From the NCBI RefSeq assembly GCF_014201415.1, contig NZ_JACHEH010000004.1, positions 310,001 to 374,000 on the forward strand: 64,000 bases of DNA, read 5' to 3'. This stretch comes from Chelatococcus composti (lineage in GTDB: Bacteria > Pseudomonadota > Alphaproteobacteria > Rhizobiales > Beijerinckiaceae). Numbering within the stretch: the stretch's first letter is position 1; each line of letters begins with the position of its first letter. The translations under genes were made by a program, and so were the position numbers. This document shows, one piece after another, positions 16,463-24,964 of this stretch. Under the pieces are notes generated by a model. That model saw nothing but the letters and a program-made list of their open reading frames with translations, did no database searches and had not been told where the DNA came from.

Positions 16463-16551
16463 CTTCCGATTCGGCTCCACAGGAAAACGCGATTGCCGCT
16501 CGCGCCGCGAATCACACAGCGGGCGGAAGCGGGTTCAGCCCCGGCCGCAGC

Positions 16552-17481
16552 TCAACTCTTGGCCGAGGCGGCCTCGCGCCACTTGCGCATGAGCGCGTCG
16601 AGCGCCGGGTCTGCCTTGTCGGGCAGGACGATGTCGAGCGTGACGATCAGGTCGCCCGCCCCGTCCTTGTCCGGGATGCCCTTGCCGCGCAGGCGGAAAT
16701 TCTTGCCACCGCTCGACATGGGCGGGATCGTCATGGCGACGGCGCCGTCGAGGGTCGGCACGCGCACCTTGGCGCCGAGCACTGCATCGGCGAGCTGCAC
16801 CGGCAGGCGCAGGCGCAGGTTCTTGCCCTCCACCTTGAACTGGGGGTGCGGCGCCACGTGCACCGTGAGCAGCACGTCGCCCGGCTCGCCGCCGAAGGGG
16901 CTCGGCTCCCCGAGGCCGCGCAGGCGGATCGTCTTGCCGTCGCTGATGCCCTTGGGAAGGTTGACCTCCACCTCCCGGCCGTTGGTGAAGTTGATGCGCC
17001 GCTTGCCGCCGTGCACCGCCTCTTCGAGCGTGACGGTGATGTCAGCCTTCACGTCCTCGCCGCGCGGATGGTGCGTGCGGCTGCGCCCCGCCCCTGCCGA
17101 GCGGCTGGCGCTGCGCATCGCCTCGCCGAACAGGTCCGAGAAGAAGTCCTGCGGGTCAAAGCCCGCGCCCGCGCCCGGCCCGTAGCGGCGGAAATCGAAG
17201 CCGTGCGTGCTGCGCCCGGCGCCGGCGCCCGCGAAGCCCTCGAACCCGTGGAAGCGGGGCTTGCCCTCCGCGTCGATCTCGCCGCGGTCGTATTTGGCTC
17301 GCTTCTCCTTGTCGCCGAGGATCTCGTAGGCGGCGTTGACTTCGGCAAACTTCTCCTTGGCCTTCGGATCATCCTTGTTCCGGTCCGGATGATAGGCCTT
17401 GGCGAGCTTGCGGTAGGCCTTCTTGACCTCCGCATCGCTCGCCGATCGGGAAATACCGAGAACACTGTATGGATCGCGCAT
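16552..17481 (-). CDS. DnaJ-type co-chaperone (CbpA-like)
   Basis: The 309-residue product starts at ATG 17481. Residues 3-68 form the J-domain with the HPD motif (KAYHPDRNK) that stimulates DnaK. A Gly/Phe-rich linker (residues 80-145) and two DnaJ C-terminal beta-domains follow, including [18 protein letters not shown] near 155. The Cys-rich zinc domain of true DnaJ is absent, so it is a CbpA/type II co-chaperone acting with DnaK in the cytoplasm. It precedes fabI on the same strand. Confidence 0.93.
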   Translation of the reverse strand: MRDPYSVLGISRSASDAEVKKAYRKLAKAYHPDRNKDDPKAKEKFAEVNAAYEILGDKEKRAKYDRGEIDAEGKPRFHGFEGFAGAGAGRSTHGFDFRRYGPGAGAGFDPQDFFSDLFGEAMRSASRSAGAGRSRTHHPRGEDVKADITVTLEEAVHGGKRRINFTNGREVEVNLPKGISDGKTIRLRGLGEPSPFGGEPGDVLLTVHVAPHPQFKVEGKNLRLRLPVQLADAVLGAKVRVPTLDGAVAMTIPPMSSGGKNFRLRGKGIPDKDGAGDLIVTLDIVLPDKADPALDALMRKWREAASAKS

Positions 17482-17575
17482 GGATGACCTGTCAGGGAGC
17501 GGGGACCGCAACCACCCCCTCCCATATGGGGCAACTGTTGCACGTCTGCAACGTTCTTGAGCGCGTCCGAGCGCC

Positions 17576-18073
17576 TCAGACCGACTTGCGCCAGGGCTTG
17601 ACCTCGAGAATGGACCAGCCCCCGCCGGAAGGCCGGCAGGCCGTGCCCTGCAGGGCCTGGGAGCCCACCTGCAACGTCAGGTCGGCAAGGAAGGCGCGGC
17701 ACACGTCGCCGTCCTTCACATAAGGCTGGCCGAGCGGCAAGAATGCGCCCTTGGCGCCGGTCTCGGGATTGTCCCACGATGCGCTGGAGCCGTTGCCGAA
17801 GGGGTCGAGCGCGACCTCGAGCGCGGCCTTTGCACGGCGCCAGTCTTCCGCCGTCAGTTCGGGCGACAGGGGCGAGGGCGCGGACGTGACGGAGCTAGTC
17901 GCCGTCACGTCGTCGTCCCCGAGGAGAGAACCGAGCGGAAAGGAGATGCTGCAGCCGCCAGCGGCAAGCGCCGCCACGAACGTCGCAACGAGTGCGACGC
18001 CACGCCCTGCGTGAATGCCTTCGCACAACGATGCTGTTCTCTTATAAGAGCTGCGCAGATAGCCCCGGGTCAC
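17576..18073 (-). CDS. RT0821/Lpp0805-type surface lipoprotein
   Basis: I choose GTG 18073, preceded by GAGAGGG, giving 165 residues; TTG 18028 is the alternative. The N-terminus holds basic residues and a hydrophobic core ending in AALAAGGC, a lipobox, followed by [11 protein letters not shown]. The C-terminal 100 residues ([16 protein letters not shown], then [17 protein letters not shown]) resemble the RT0821/Lpp0805 family of small alphaproteobacterial surface proteins of unknown function. It is divergent from pdxH, with a 47-base spacer. Confidence 0.75.
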   Translation of the reverse strand: MTRGYLRSSYKRTASLCEGIHAGRGVALVATFVAALAAGGCSISFPLGSLLGDDDVTATSSVTSAPSPLSPELTAEDWRRAKAALEVALDPFGNGSSASWDNPETGAKGAFLPLGQPYVKDGDVCRAFLADLTLQVGSQALQGTACRPSGGGWSILEVKPWRKSV

Positions 18074-18120
18074 GAGCCGCCCTCTCGCCGATCCAATCGA
18101 ATCCGTCAGGAATTTAAGCC

Positions 18121-18735
18121 GTGGAAGCGTTAACGAGCGGTGACTTCTCCAACGAAACCGACCCCTTCGGGCTCTTCGCCCGCTGGCTCGAGGAAGCAAC
18201 GGCCAGCGAGCCGAACGACCCGAACGCGATGGCGCTCGCCACCGTGGACGCGGACGGCCTGCCGGACGTGCGCATGGTGCTGCTGAAGGGCTTCGACGGG
18301 CAGGGATTTGTCTTTTACACCAACGCCGAGAGCGCCAAGGGGCGCGAGCTCGCCGCCGTGCCAAAGGCCGCCCTCCTCTTCCATTGGAAGAGCCTGCGCC
18401 GGCAGGTGCGCGTGCGCGGCCCGGTGGAGAACGTCACGGATGCGGAGGCGGACGCCTACTTCGCCACCCGCCCGCGCGGCAGCCGCATCGGCGCCTGGGC
18501 CTCCCAGCAGTCCCGCCCGCTCGAGAGCCGCTTCGCGCTCGAGAAGGCGGTTGCCTTCTACACGGCCAAGTTCGGCGCCGGCGAGATTCCCCGTCCCGAC
18601 TACTGGCGCGGCTTCCGCGTGCGTCCGGTGGCAATGGAGTTCTGGCACGACCGGCCCTTCCGCCTGCACGACCGCATCCGCTTCTTCCGGCCGGAGCCGG
18701 ATGGCGAGTGGCAGCGCGAGCGCCTATATCCCTAA
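18121..18735 (+). CDS. pdxH: Pyridoxamine/pyridoxine 5'-phosphate oxidase
   Basis: The 204-residue product is the FMN-dependent oxidase that makes pyridoxal 5'-phosphate. It begins at GTG 18121. FMN- and PLP-binding signatures are present: [15 protein letters not shown] near residue 45, [16 protein letters not shown] near 85, SQQSRPL near 128, and the C-terminal [13 protein letters not shown] followed by a terminal RLYP. Length and order match the family. Confidence 0.96.
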   Translation: MEALTSGDFSNETDPFGLFARWLEEATASEPNDPNAMALATVDADGLPDVRMVLLKGFDGQGFVFYTNAESAKGRELAAVPKAALLFHWKSLRRQVRVRGPVENVTDAEADAYFATRPRGSRIGAWASQQSRPLESRFALEKAVAFYTAKFGAGEIPRPDYWRGFRVRPVAMEFWHDRPFRLHDRIRFFRPEPDGEWQRERLYP

Positions 18736-18779
18736 TTCCCGCACCGGCCCTGCGCCTTTCATCATCAGGACGAACCGCC

Positions 18780-19535
18780 ATGCCCCCATCCACCAATGCG
18801 ACCCGGCGCGTGATGCTCCTGACAGGGGCAAGCCGCGGCATCGGTCATGCGACAGTCAAGCGCTTCTCGGCCGCTGGCTGGCGCGTCATCACCTGCTCGC
18901 GCCACTCCTTCCCGGAGGAATGCCCGTGGGAGATGGGACCGGAAGACCACATCCAGGTCGACCTTGCCGATCCCGACAACACCATGGAGGCCATCGAGGA
19001 GATCAAGCGTCGCCTCGAGCCCGAGGGCTCCGTTCTGCACGCGCTCGTCAACAATGCCGGCATCTCGCCGAAGGGCCCCGGCGGCTCGCGCCTCGGCACC
19101 ATGGACACGCGCCTCGAGGACTGGAAGCAGGTCTTCCAGGTCAACTTCTTCGCCCCGATCATGCTGGCGCGCGGCCTCGTGGAGGAGCTCGCCCGCACGC
19201 GCGGCTCCGTGGTCAATGTCACCTCCATCGCCGGCTCGCGCGTCCACCCCTTCGCGGGGGCGGCCTATGCAACCTCCAAGGCCGCTCTCGCCGCGCTGAC
19301 GCGCGAGATGGCGGCCGACTTCGGCCCGCGCGGCATCCGCGTCAACGCCATCTCCCCAGGCGAGATCGACACGGCCATCCTGTCGCCCGGCACGGAAAAG
19401 CTCGTCGAGCAGATTCCACTGCGCCGGCTCGGCACACCCGACGAGGTGGCCAAGGCCATCTACTTCCTTTGCACGGAAGCCTCCTCCTACGTGAACGGCG
19501 CGGAGCTGCACATCAACGGCGGCCAGCACGTATAG
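18780..19535 (+). CDS. Short-chain dehydrogenase/reductase (SDR)
   Basis: The 251-residue product is a classical SDR with an NAD(P) motif (LLTGASRGIGHATV, residues 13-26), the NNAG motif near 90, catalytic Ser in NVTSIAGS near 143 and Tyr-x3-Lys in YATSKAAL near 160. It ends with the typical NGAELHINGGQHV. Substrate unknown. It is the first of a close group with the Nudix gene (8 bases downstream) and the TIGR02301 gene. Confidence 0.92.
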   Translation: MPPSTNATRRVMLLTGASRGIGHATVKRFSAAGWRVITCSRHSFPEECPWEMGPEDHIQVDLADPDNTMEAIEEIKRRLEPEGSVLHALVNNAGISPKGPGGSRLGTMDTRLEDWKQVFQVNFFAPIMLARGLVEELARTRGSVVNVTSIAGSRVHPFAGAAYATSKAALAALTREMAADFGPRGIRVNAISPGEIDTAILSPGTEKLVEQIPLRRLGTPDEVAKAIYFLCTEASSYVNGAELHINGGQHV

Positions 19536-19543
19536 GCGCGGCG

Positions 19544-19987
19544 ATGTCCGACGACCGCCGCTATCCGGCACGCCCCTTCCTCGCCGCGAGCGTCGCGACC
19601 TTCCGCGACGGGCGGGTGCTCCTCGCGACACGGGGCCGCCCGCCGATGGAGGCGCGCTGGAGCCTGCCGGGCGGACTCGTCGAGCCGGGCGAGCACCTGC
19701 ATGAGGCCGCCCTGCGGGAGCTGCGCGAGGAGGTGGGTGTCGAGGCCGAGATCGCCGGCTTCGTCGACCATGTCGAGATCATCGAGCGGGACGCGACGGG
19801 CGTCGTGCACCATTTCGTCATTGCTGCCTTCGCCGCCCACTGGCGGGCGGGCGAGCCGGCGCCCGGTCCCGAGGCGGGGGACGTGCGCTGGGTCCTGCCG
19901 GGCGAGGTGACGCAGCTGCCCACGACGCCGGGCCTTGCCGCCATCGTCGCCCGCGCTGCCGCCATCCTCGGCGAGGGCGCGCAATGA
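19544..19987 (+). CDS. Nudix hydrolase
   Basis: The 147-residue product holds a complete Nudix box starting at Gly44 (GLVEPGEHLHEAALRELREE plus VGV), which binds the metal used to cleave nucleoside-diphosphate-linked compounds. Its size suits an ADP-ribose or (d)NTP pyrophosphatase; the substrate is not visible. Its stop overlaps the start of the next gene by four bases, so translation is coupled. Confidence 0.93.
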   Translation: MSDDRRYPARPFLAASVATFRDGRVLLATRGRPPMEARWSLPGGLVEPGEHLHEAALRELREEVGVEAEIAGFVDHVEIIERDATGVVHHFVIAAFAAHWRAGEPAPGPEAGDVRWVLPGEVTQLPTTPGLAAIVARAAAILGEGAQ

Positions 19988-20403
19988 GATACCTCGTCCT
20001 CACCTGCTGCCTCGCCCTTGCGGCCCTCTGCAACGGAGCCGCGCATGCCCAGCAGCCGCAGAACCCGGCAGCGACAGAGCCGCAGGCAGGCGCCGAGGCT
20101 GCACCGCCCTACGAGGCCGACCTCATGCGCCTCGCCCGTGTACTCGGCGTGCTCACCTTCATCGACGGACTGTGCGGCGAGGGCGACCCGCAGCAATGGC
20201 GCGAGCGCATGGCTGACCTGCTCGATGCCGAAGGCACGAGCCCGCAGCGGCGCGAGCGCCTCGCCGGCGCCTACAACCGCGGTTATCGCAGCTATGCTCT
20301 CACCTACCGGCGCTGCACCGATGCGGCCCGTGCCGCGCGCGACCTGCATGCCGCCGAGGGCCAGCGCCTCACGCGCACGCTGGCGAGTCGCTTCGGCCAG
20401 TAA
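19984..20403 (+). CDS. TIGR02301-family exported protein
   Basis: The 139-residue product has a signal peptide (residues 1-22, cleavage after AHA), a Pro/Ala-rich linker and a helical domain with MRLARVLGVLTFIDGLCG near residue 48 and AGAYNRGYRSYALTYRRC near 98. The two Cys may form a disulfide. This matches the TIGR02301 family of alphaproteobacteria, which has no known function; it is probably periplasmic. The start overlaps the Nudix stop (ATGA). Confidence 0.85.
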   Translation: MRYLVLTCCLALAALCNGAAHAQQPQNPAATEPQAGAEAAPPYEADLMRLARVLGVLTFIDGLCGEGDPQQWRERMADLLDAEGTSPQRRERLAGAYNRGYRSYALTYRRCTDAARAARDLHAAEGQRLTRTLASRFGQ

Positions 20404-20583
20404 CTGGCCTTCGCCCGGCGCCTTCCGCTGCCCGAGGCCCATCTCGAGCTATGTGTCCTGTGGATTGCAGGCATTTTCCCCGCGCTGTTAACCTCGCATA
20501 AAGAAGCCGCTAGAGTGCCGGCCGTGGGCTGCTAGAGTGAATGGACCGGGGCATTGCGCCACGGGTTGCGTAACGGCAGGAAC

Positions 20584-20841
20584 ATGGACGAATTCAACCA
20601 GCACGACGACGATTTCCTCGCGGCCACCGAGGAGAAGCGCGCGGCGCTCAGCTATCTGAGCGAAGCCTTCGCCGAGGCGCAGCTCGACGGCCTCGACGGT
20701 GACTGCGTGGCCCATGCAGCACTCTTCGCCGCCTTTCAGGAGCTCGTCAGCACCTACGGCGAGGAGGCGGTGGCCGATTTCGCCGAGCGCCTGCCCGAGC
20801 GCATCCGCAGCGGTGCCTTCTCCACCGCCAGCAAGCACTGA
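20584..20841 (+). CDS. Small acidic hypothetical protein
   Basis: An 85-residue acidic, mostly helical product from ATG 20584, preceded by GCAGGAAC; an earlier in-frame ATG at 20554 lacks such a site. No signal peptide or membrane helix. I do not recognise a family. It contains the stretch AALFAAFQELVSTYGEEAV and stands alone between the TIGR02301 and ygfZ genes. Confidence 0.65.
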   Translation: MDEFNQHDDDFLAATEEKRAALSYLSEAFAEAQLDGLDGDCVAHAALFAAFQELVSTYGEEAVADFAERLPERIRSGAFSTASKH

Positions 20842-20932
20842 CGCCTCGTGCCCGCCGGGCATCGCCGCCAAACCGGGTTGAGCGGCGCGCGCCCTCCCCC
20901 TATCTCTCCCGCGAGTGCGGACGGAGGGCCGA

Positions 20933-21811
20933 ATGCCGAGGACTTTTCTGCCGGACAGGGGTATCGTCAGGGTCGCAGGCGAGGATGCCCGCAGCTTTCT
21001 CGAGGGGATCGTCACCAGCACCGTCGCGAGCCTCACACCCGGAACAGCGCGCTGGGCCGCGCTGTTGACACCCCAGGGCAAGATTCTCGTCGACTTTCTG
21101 GTCCTGGCCGTGCCGGAGGACGAGGGGGGCGGCTATCTTCTCGACGTGCCGCGGGCGCTGGCTGAGGACCTCGTCAAGCGCCTGTCCTTCTACAAGCTGC
21201 GCGCCAAGGTCACGATCACCGACGAGAGCGAGGCGCTCGCCGTCGCCGCCCTGTGGGGCGACGAGACGGAGGCGCCCGGCCGCACCTACGACGACCCGCG
21301 CCTTGCCGCCCTCGGCCGGCGCGCCATCGGCCCCAGGGCCGAGATCGAAGCCCTCGGGCAGGCGCCACTCGCCGATTATCACGCCATGCGCATCGCGGCC
21401 GGCGTACCGGAAGGGGGCAAGGACTTCACCTATGGCGAGGCCTTCCCGCACGAGGTGCTGATGGACCAGCTGGGCGGCGTCTCCTTCAACAAGGGCTGCT
21501 ACATCGGGCAGGAAGTGGTCTCCCGCATGCAGCACCGCGGCACCGCCCGCACGCGCATCGTGCCCGTGGTCTTCACCGACGGTTTCGTGCCGGAGGATGG
21601 CGCAACGGTCGTCGCCGGCGAGAGGACGCTCGGCCATGTCGGCTCCTGCGCCCGCGGCCGCGGCCTCGCCATGCTGCGGCTCGACCGCGTGGCGGACGCG
21701 CTTGCGGCAGGGCTGACCCTGACGGCCGGCGGCCTCGCCCTCACGCTCGAGAAGCCGTCCTTCGCCACCTTCGCCTTCCCCGGCGAGGCGGCGGAGACGG
21801 CGCAGTCCTGA
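20933..21811 (+). CDS. ygfZ: Folate-binding protein YgfZ
   Basis: The product has 292 residues from ATG 20933 (GGAGGG upstream). It belongs to the aminomethyltransferase-like YgfZ family, which binds folate and helps repair or maturation of certain iron-sulfur proteins in the cytoplasm. The family signature K-G-C-Y-x-G-Q-E is present at residues 187-194, with the essential Cys189. The tag gene follows after 18 bases. Confidence 0.93.
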   Translation: MPRTFLPDRGIVRVAGEDARSFLEGIVTSTVASLTPGTARWAALLTPQGKILVDFLVLAVPEDEGGGYLLDVPRALAEDLVKRLSFYKLRAKVTITDESEALAVAALWGDETEAPGRTYDDPRLAALGRRAIGPRAEIEALGQAPLADYHAMRIAAGVPEGGKDFTYGEAFPHEVLMDQLGGVSFNKGCYIGQEVVSRMQHRGTARTRIVPVVFTDGFVPEDGATVVAGERTLGHVGSCARGRGLAMLRLDRVADALAAGLTLTAGGLALTLEKPSFATFAFPGEAAETAQS

Positions 21812-21829
21812 CGAAGCGCGGAGGGGGCG

Positions 21830-22453
21830 ATGGTCGAGGCGGCGGAGGCGGATCTCATCCTGCACGAGGACGGCAGGTGGCGCTGCCGCTGGCCCGGAGT
21901 GGACCCGCTCTACGTCGCCTATCACGACACGGAATGGGGCGTGCCAGAATACGACAACCGGGCGCTCTTCGAGAAGCTGATCCTCGACGGGTTCCAGGCG
22001 GGCCTTTCGTGGATCGCCATCCTGCGCAAGCGCGACAACTTTCGCCGGGCCTTCGACGGTTTCGACCCCGAGGTCATTGCCCGCTACGACGAGGCCAAGC
22101 TTGCGGCCCTGATGCAGGATCCTGGCATCGTTCGCAACCGCGCCAAGATTCTCGGCACCGTGCAGGGTGCCCGCGCCTGGCTCGCCATCATGGAGCGAGG
22201 CGGCTTCAGCAACTTCCTCTGGGGCTTCGTCGACGGGCGGACGCGCCAGAACAGCTTCTCGCGCATGGCCGAGGTGCCGGCCGAGACGGCCGAATCGCGC
22301 GCCATGTCGAAGGCGCTGAAGCAGGCCGGCTTCAACTTCTGTGGCCCCACCATCGTCTATGCCTTCATGCAGGCGGTGGGCATGGTGAATGACCATCTCG
22401 TCGGCTGCTACCGCCACGCGGAATGCGCCGCCCTCGCCCGCGACACGCGCTGA
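21830..22453 (+). CDS. tag: DNA-3-methyladenine glycosylase I
   Basis: The 207-residue product matches the Tag family, which removes 3-methyladenine from alkylated DNA. It contains W-C/R-W entry residues (RWRCRWPG), YHDTEWGVPEYDNRALFEKL near residue 25, LSWIAILRKRDNFRRAF near 60 and NFCGPTIVYAFMQAVGMVNDH near 170, with the His/Cys of the structural zinc site in HLVGCYRH. It is probably co-transcribed with ygfZ. Confidence 0.95.
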   Translation: MVEAAEADLILHEDGRWRCRWPGVDPLYVAYHDTEWGVPEYDNRALFEKLILDGFQAGLSWIAILRKRDNFRRAFDGFDPEVIARYDEAKLAALMQDPGIVRNRAKILGTVQGARAWLAIMERGGFSNFLWGFVDGRTRQNSFSRMAEVPAETAESRAMSKALKQAGFNFCGPTIVYAFMQAVGMVNDHLVGCYRHAECAALARDTR

Positions 22454-22638
22454 AGGCCCTTCCCCGCCGCATCTCCGGCATCTTGCCCGGCCGCACCACG
22501 ATGCTAGGTAGGGACCGCCGGGCGGCGCGAGGGCGCCTCGCCCGCCATGGAGAGGAGAGCCCTGTTGTACGGACCGTCGCGCGCGTTTTCCCTGCCCGGC
22601 CCGGCTGCTGAGCGCGCCCCTGCGGCGCGCGGCGAGCC

Positions 22639-23247
22639 ATGAGCCGACGCTCCGGCAAGGAACCGCGCGCCTGGCAGCGCATGCTGTCCGGGCGGCGGCT
22701 CGATCTCCTCGATCCCTCTCCGCTCGATGTCGAGATCGAGGACATCGCCCATGGCCTCGCCCGTGTCGCCCGCTGGAACGGGCAGACCGTGGGTGCGCAC
22801 ATCTTCTCGGTCGCGCAGCACTCGCTGCTCGTCGATGCGATCGCCGGGCACATCCACCCGGAGCTCGACGCCAAGGCACGCCTTCTCGTACTCCTGCACG
22901 ATGCGCCGGAATATGTCATCGGCGACATGATCTCGCCCTTCAAGGCGGTGCTCGGGGGCAACTACAAGGAGGTGGAGAAGCGGCTCGCGGCCGCGATCCA
23001 CCTGCGCTTCGGCCTGCCGGCCACGGCTCCGGCCGCCCTCGTGCGTGCCACCAAGCGCGCAGACAGGATCGCTGCTTTCCTCGAGGCGACGCGCCTTGCC
23101 GGCTTCGCCCGCGAGGAGGCGCTGGCCTTCTTCGGCCGCCCGGCGCCCCTGCCGGCAGCGATCGACCGCTTCCTCGAGCCCTGGTCGGCCGAGGAGGCCA
23201 AGGCGCGGTTCCTCGCCCGCTTCAACGCCCTCGTTCCGGCGCTCTGA
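22639..23247 (+). CDS. HD-domain phosphohydrolase, YfbR-like
   Basis: The 202-residue product has the metal-binding residues of the HD superfamily at expected spacing: His61 (VAQHSLLV), His87-Asp88 (LLHDAPEYVIGD) and Asp142. It resembles YfbR-type 5'-deoxynucleotidases, though the substrate is not certain. A GC-rich hairpin (GCGCGCC at 22612, GGCGCGC at 22624) ends nine bases before the ATG and could affect ribosome access; no good Shine-Dalgarno is present. Confidence 0.87.
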   Translation: MSRRSGKEPRAWQRMLSGRRLDLLDPSPLDVEIEDIAHGLARVARWNGQTVGAHIFSVAQHSLLVDAIAGHIHPELDAKARLLVLLHDAPEYVIGDMISPFKAVLGGNYKEVEKRLAAAIHLRFGLPATAPAALVRATKRADRIAAFLEATRLAGFAREEALAFFGRPAPLPAAIDRFLEPWSAEEAKARFLARFNALVPAL

Positions 23248-23350
23248 TTCCGTTCCGGCAGCCGATCCACAGTCGGGAATCGTCGCCGTCATCGAATCGC
23301 CCCACTATCGTTCTGGAGATCAGGGAGCGTTCTGCGGAGGTTCGACATCG

Positions 23351-23866
23351 ATGCCGGCCCTTCACGTGTGTCCCCTCTCGCGCCTCGCCGAAACCGTCGC
23401 CGCCGTGCGGCCGAGCCACCTCCTGACCGTGATCAACGCCGCGACACCCGTGCCGCGGCCGGAGGGCATCGGGCCGGAAAACCACCTCGTCATCGGCGTC
23501 AGCGACATCCTCGAGGCAATGGACGGGCACATCCTGCCCGGCGAGGAGCACGCCCGGCAAATCATCGGCTTCGTGCGCAGATGGAACCGGGAGCGGCCCA
23601 TGGTCGTGCACTGCTATGCAGGCATCAGCCGCTCCACCGCCGCCGCCTACATCGGCCTGTGCGCGCTACGGCCCGACCTCGACGAGTTCCTTCTCGCCGA
23701 GCGCCTGCGCCGGGCCGCGCCGAGCGCGACGCCCAATGCCCGGCTGGTGGCGGCGGCGGACAGGCTCCTCGGCCGACGCGGCCGCATGAGCGAGGCCATC
23801 GCAGCCATCGGCCGCGGCGTGGACGCCTTCGAGGGCACGCCCTTCGCCCTCCCTCTCGACAGTTGA
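23351..23866 (+). CDS. Tyrosine/dual-specificity-type protein phosphatase
   Basis: The 171-residue product carries the Cys-x5-Arg phosphatase loop (HCYAGISRST, Cys88 and Arg94) and a possible general acid Asp52. It is cytoplasmic, with no signal peptide. Targets are unknown. It lies six bases upstream of nadQ on the same strand and is probably co-transcribed with it. Confidence 0.88.
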   Translation: MPALHVCPLSRLAETVAAVRPSHLLTVINAATPVPRPEGIGPENHLVIGVSDILEAMDGHILPGEEHARQIIGFVRRWNRERPMVVHCYAGISRSTAAAYIGLCALRPDLDEFLLAERLRRAAPSATPNARLVAAADRLLGRRGRMSEAIAAIGRGVDAFEGTPFALPLDS

Positions 23867-23872
23867 ACGGCG

Positions 23873-24862
23873 ATGAGTGAGGCCAGCCTCCCCCTGCCGC
23901 GGCCTGCCATCGAGATCGGCCTCGCCGCAGCCATCGTGACCGTCGAAGGCGAGACGCCGCACATCCTCGTCGCGCATCCCCCCGGCTCGGACGTACCGGC
24001 CCTGCCCGCCGGCCCCTTCGACCCGCTGGCGCACCGCACCTTCGAGGTTGGCCTGCGTGCCTGGGTGCGGGAGCAGACTGGCCTTGCCCTCGGCTATGTC
24101 GAGCAGCTCTACACCTTTGGGGACCGGGGGCGCGGCGCGGCCGCGGGCGACGCCGGCCCGCACGTCGTATCCGTCGGCTATCTGGCGCTCACCCGCGTCG
24201 CCGGGGAGCAGGCCCCTGCGGGCGGCGCCTCCTTCATGCCGTGGTACGACTTCTTCCCGTGGGAGGACTGGCGCACCGGGCCGCCCGCCATTCTGGCGAC
24301 GGAGATCCTGCCGCAGCTCCAGGAATGGGCGAAGGCGCCCCATGCGGACGACGGCCAGCAGATCCGGGCGCTCACGCGCGAGGAGCGGCTGCGCCTGTGC
24401 TTCGGCTGCGACGGCAGCCCCTGGGACGAGGAAAAGGCGCTCGAGCGCTACGAGCTCCTCTATGAGGCGGGCCTTGTCGCCGAGGCGGCGCGTGACGGGC
24501 GCCCCGCCGCCCTCGCCCGCGGCCGCCTGCCGCCGCTCGGCAAGCCGCTGGCCTACGACCACCGGCGCATTCTCGCCACCGCCATCAGCCGTCTCCGGGC
24601 CAAGCTCAAGTACCGCCCCGTCGTCTTCGAACTGATGCCCGAGCGCTTCACCCTCACCGCCCTGCAGACGAGCGTGGAAGCCATCACGGGCCGCCATCTG
24701 CACAAGCAGAACTTCCGGCGCCTCGTCGAGGCGACCTCGCTTGTCGAGCCCACGGGCGAGATGATGCCCACGGCCGGACGCCCCGCCGCCCTCTTCCGCT
24801 TCCGCCGCGAGGTGCTGCAGGAGCGTCCTGCCCCCGGCCTTCGCCTTGGCACCCGCGCCTGA
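23873..24862 (+). CDS. nadQ: NadQ-type regulator of NAD biosynthesis (Nudix-related)
   Basis: The 329-residue product has an N-terminal half related to Nudix proteins but lacking an intact Nudix box (ILVAHPPGSDVPALPAGPF, then LGYVEQLYTFGDRGR). Its C-terminal part resembles the winged helix of NrtR-like regulators (RLRAKLKYRPVVFELMPERF, then RHLHKQNFRRLV). This layout is that of the alphaproteobacterial NAD regulator called NadQ (COG4111). In this genome the likely target is the nadABC operon at 47.1 kb, whose leader has two palindromes. I infer repression sensed through NAD status or a pathway intermediate. Confidence 0.8.
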   Translation: MSEASLPLPRPAIEIGLAAAIVTVEGETPHILVAHPPGSDVPALPAGPFDPLAHRTFEVGLRAWVREQTGLALGYVEQLYTFGDRGRGAAAGDAGPHVVSVGYLALTRVAGEQAPAGGASFMPWYDFFPWEDWRTGPPAILATEILPQLQEWAKAPHADDGQQIRALTREERLRLCFGCDGSPWDEEKALERYELLYEAGLVAEAARDGRPAALARGRLPPLGKPLAYDHRRILATAISRLRAKLKYRPVVFELMPERFTLTALQTSVEAITGRHLHKQNFRRLVEATSLVEPTGEMMPTAGRPAALFRFRREVLQERPAPGLRLGTRA

Positions 24863-24964
24863 TGCGGTCACCACGCCGTCCTTTGCGCCGGCGCACAGCG
24901 GGCTGCGCTTTGCATCGCCCACCATCCCGGGGCAAAGTTCTGCGGTGTCAGCGGGGGGCTCGCC

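Noticed and set aside
22454-22638. RNA gene in the spacer between tag and the HD hydrolase gene.
   Set aside because: No tRNA-like cloverleaf or promoter; only a GC-rich hairpin next to the start codon is visible.
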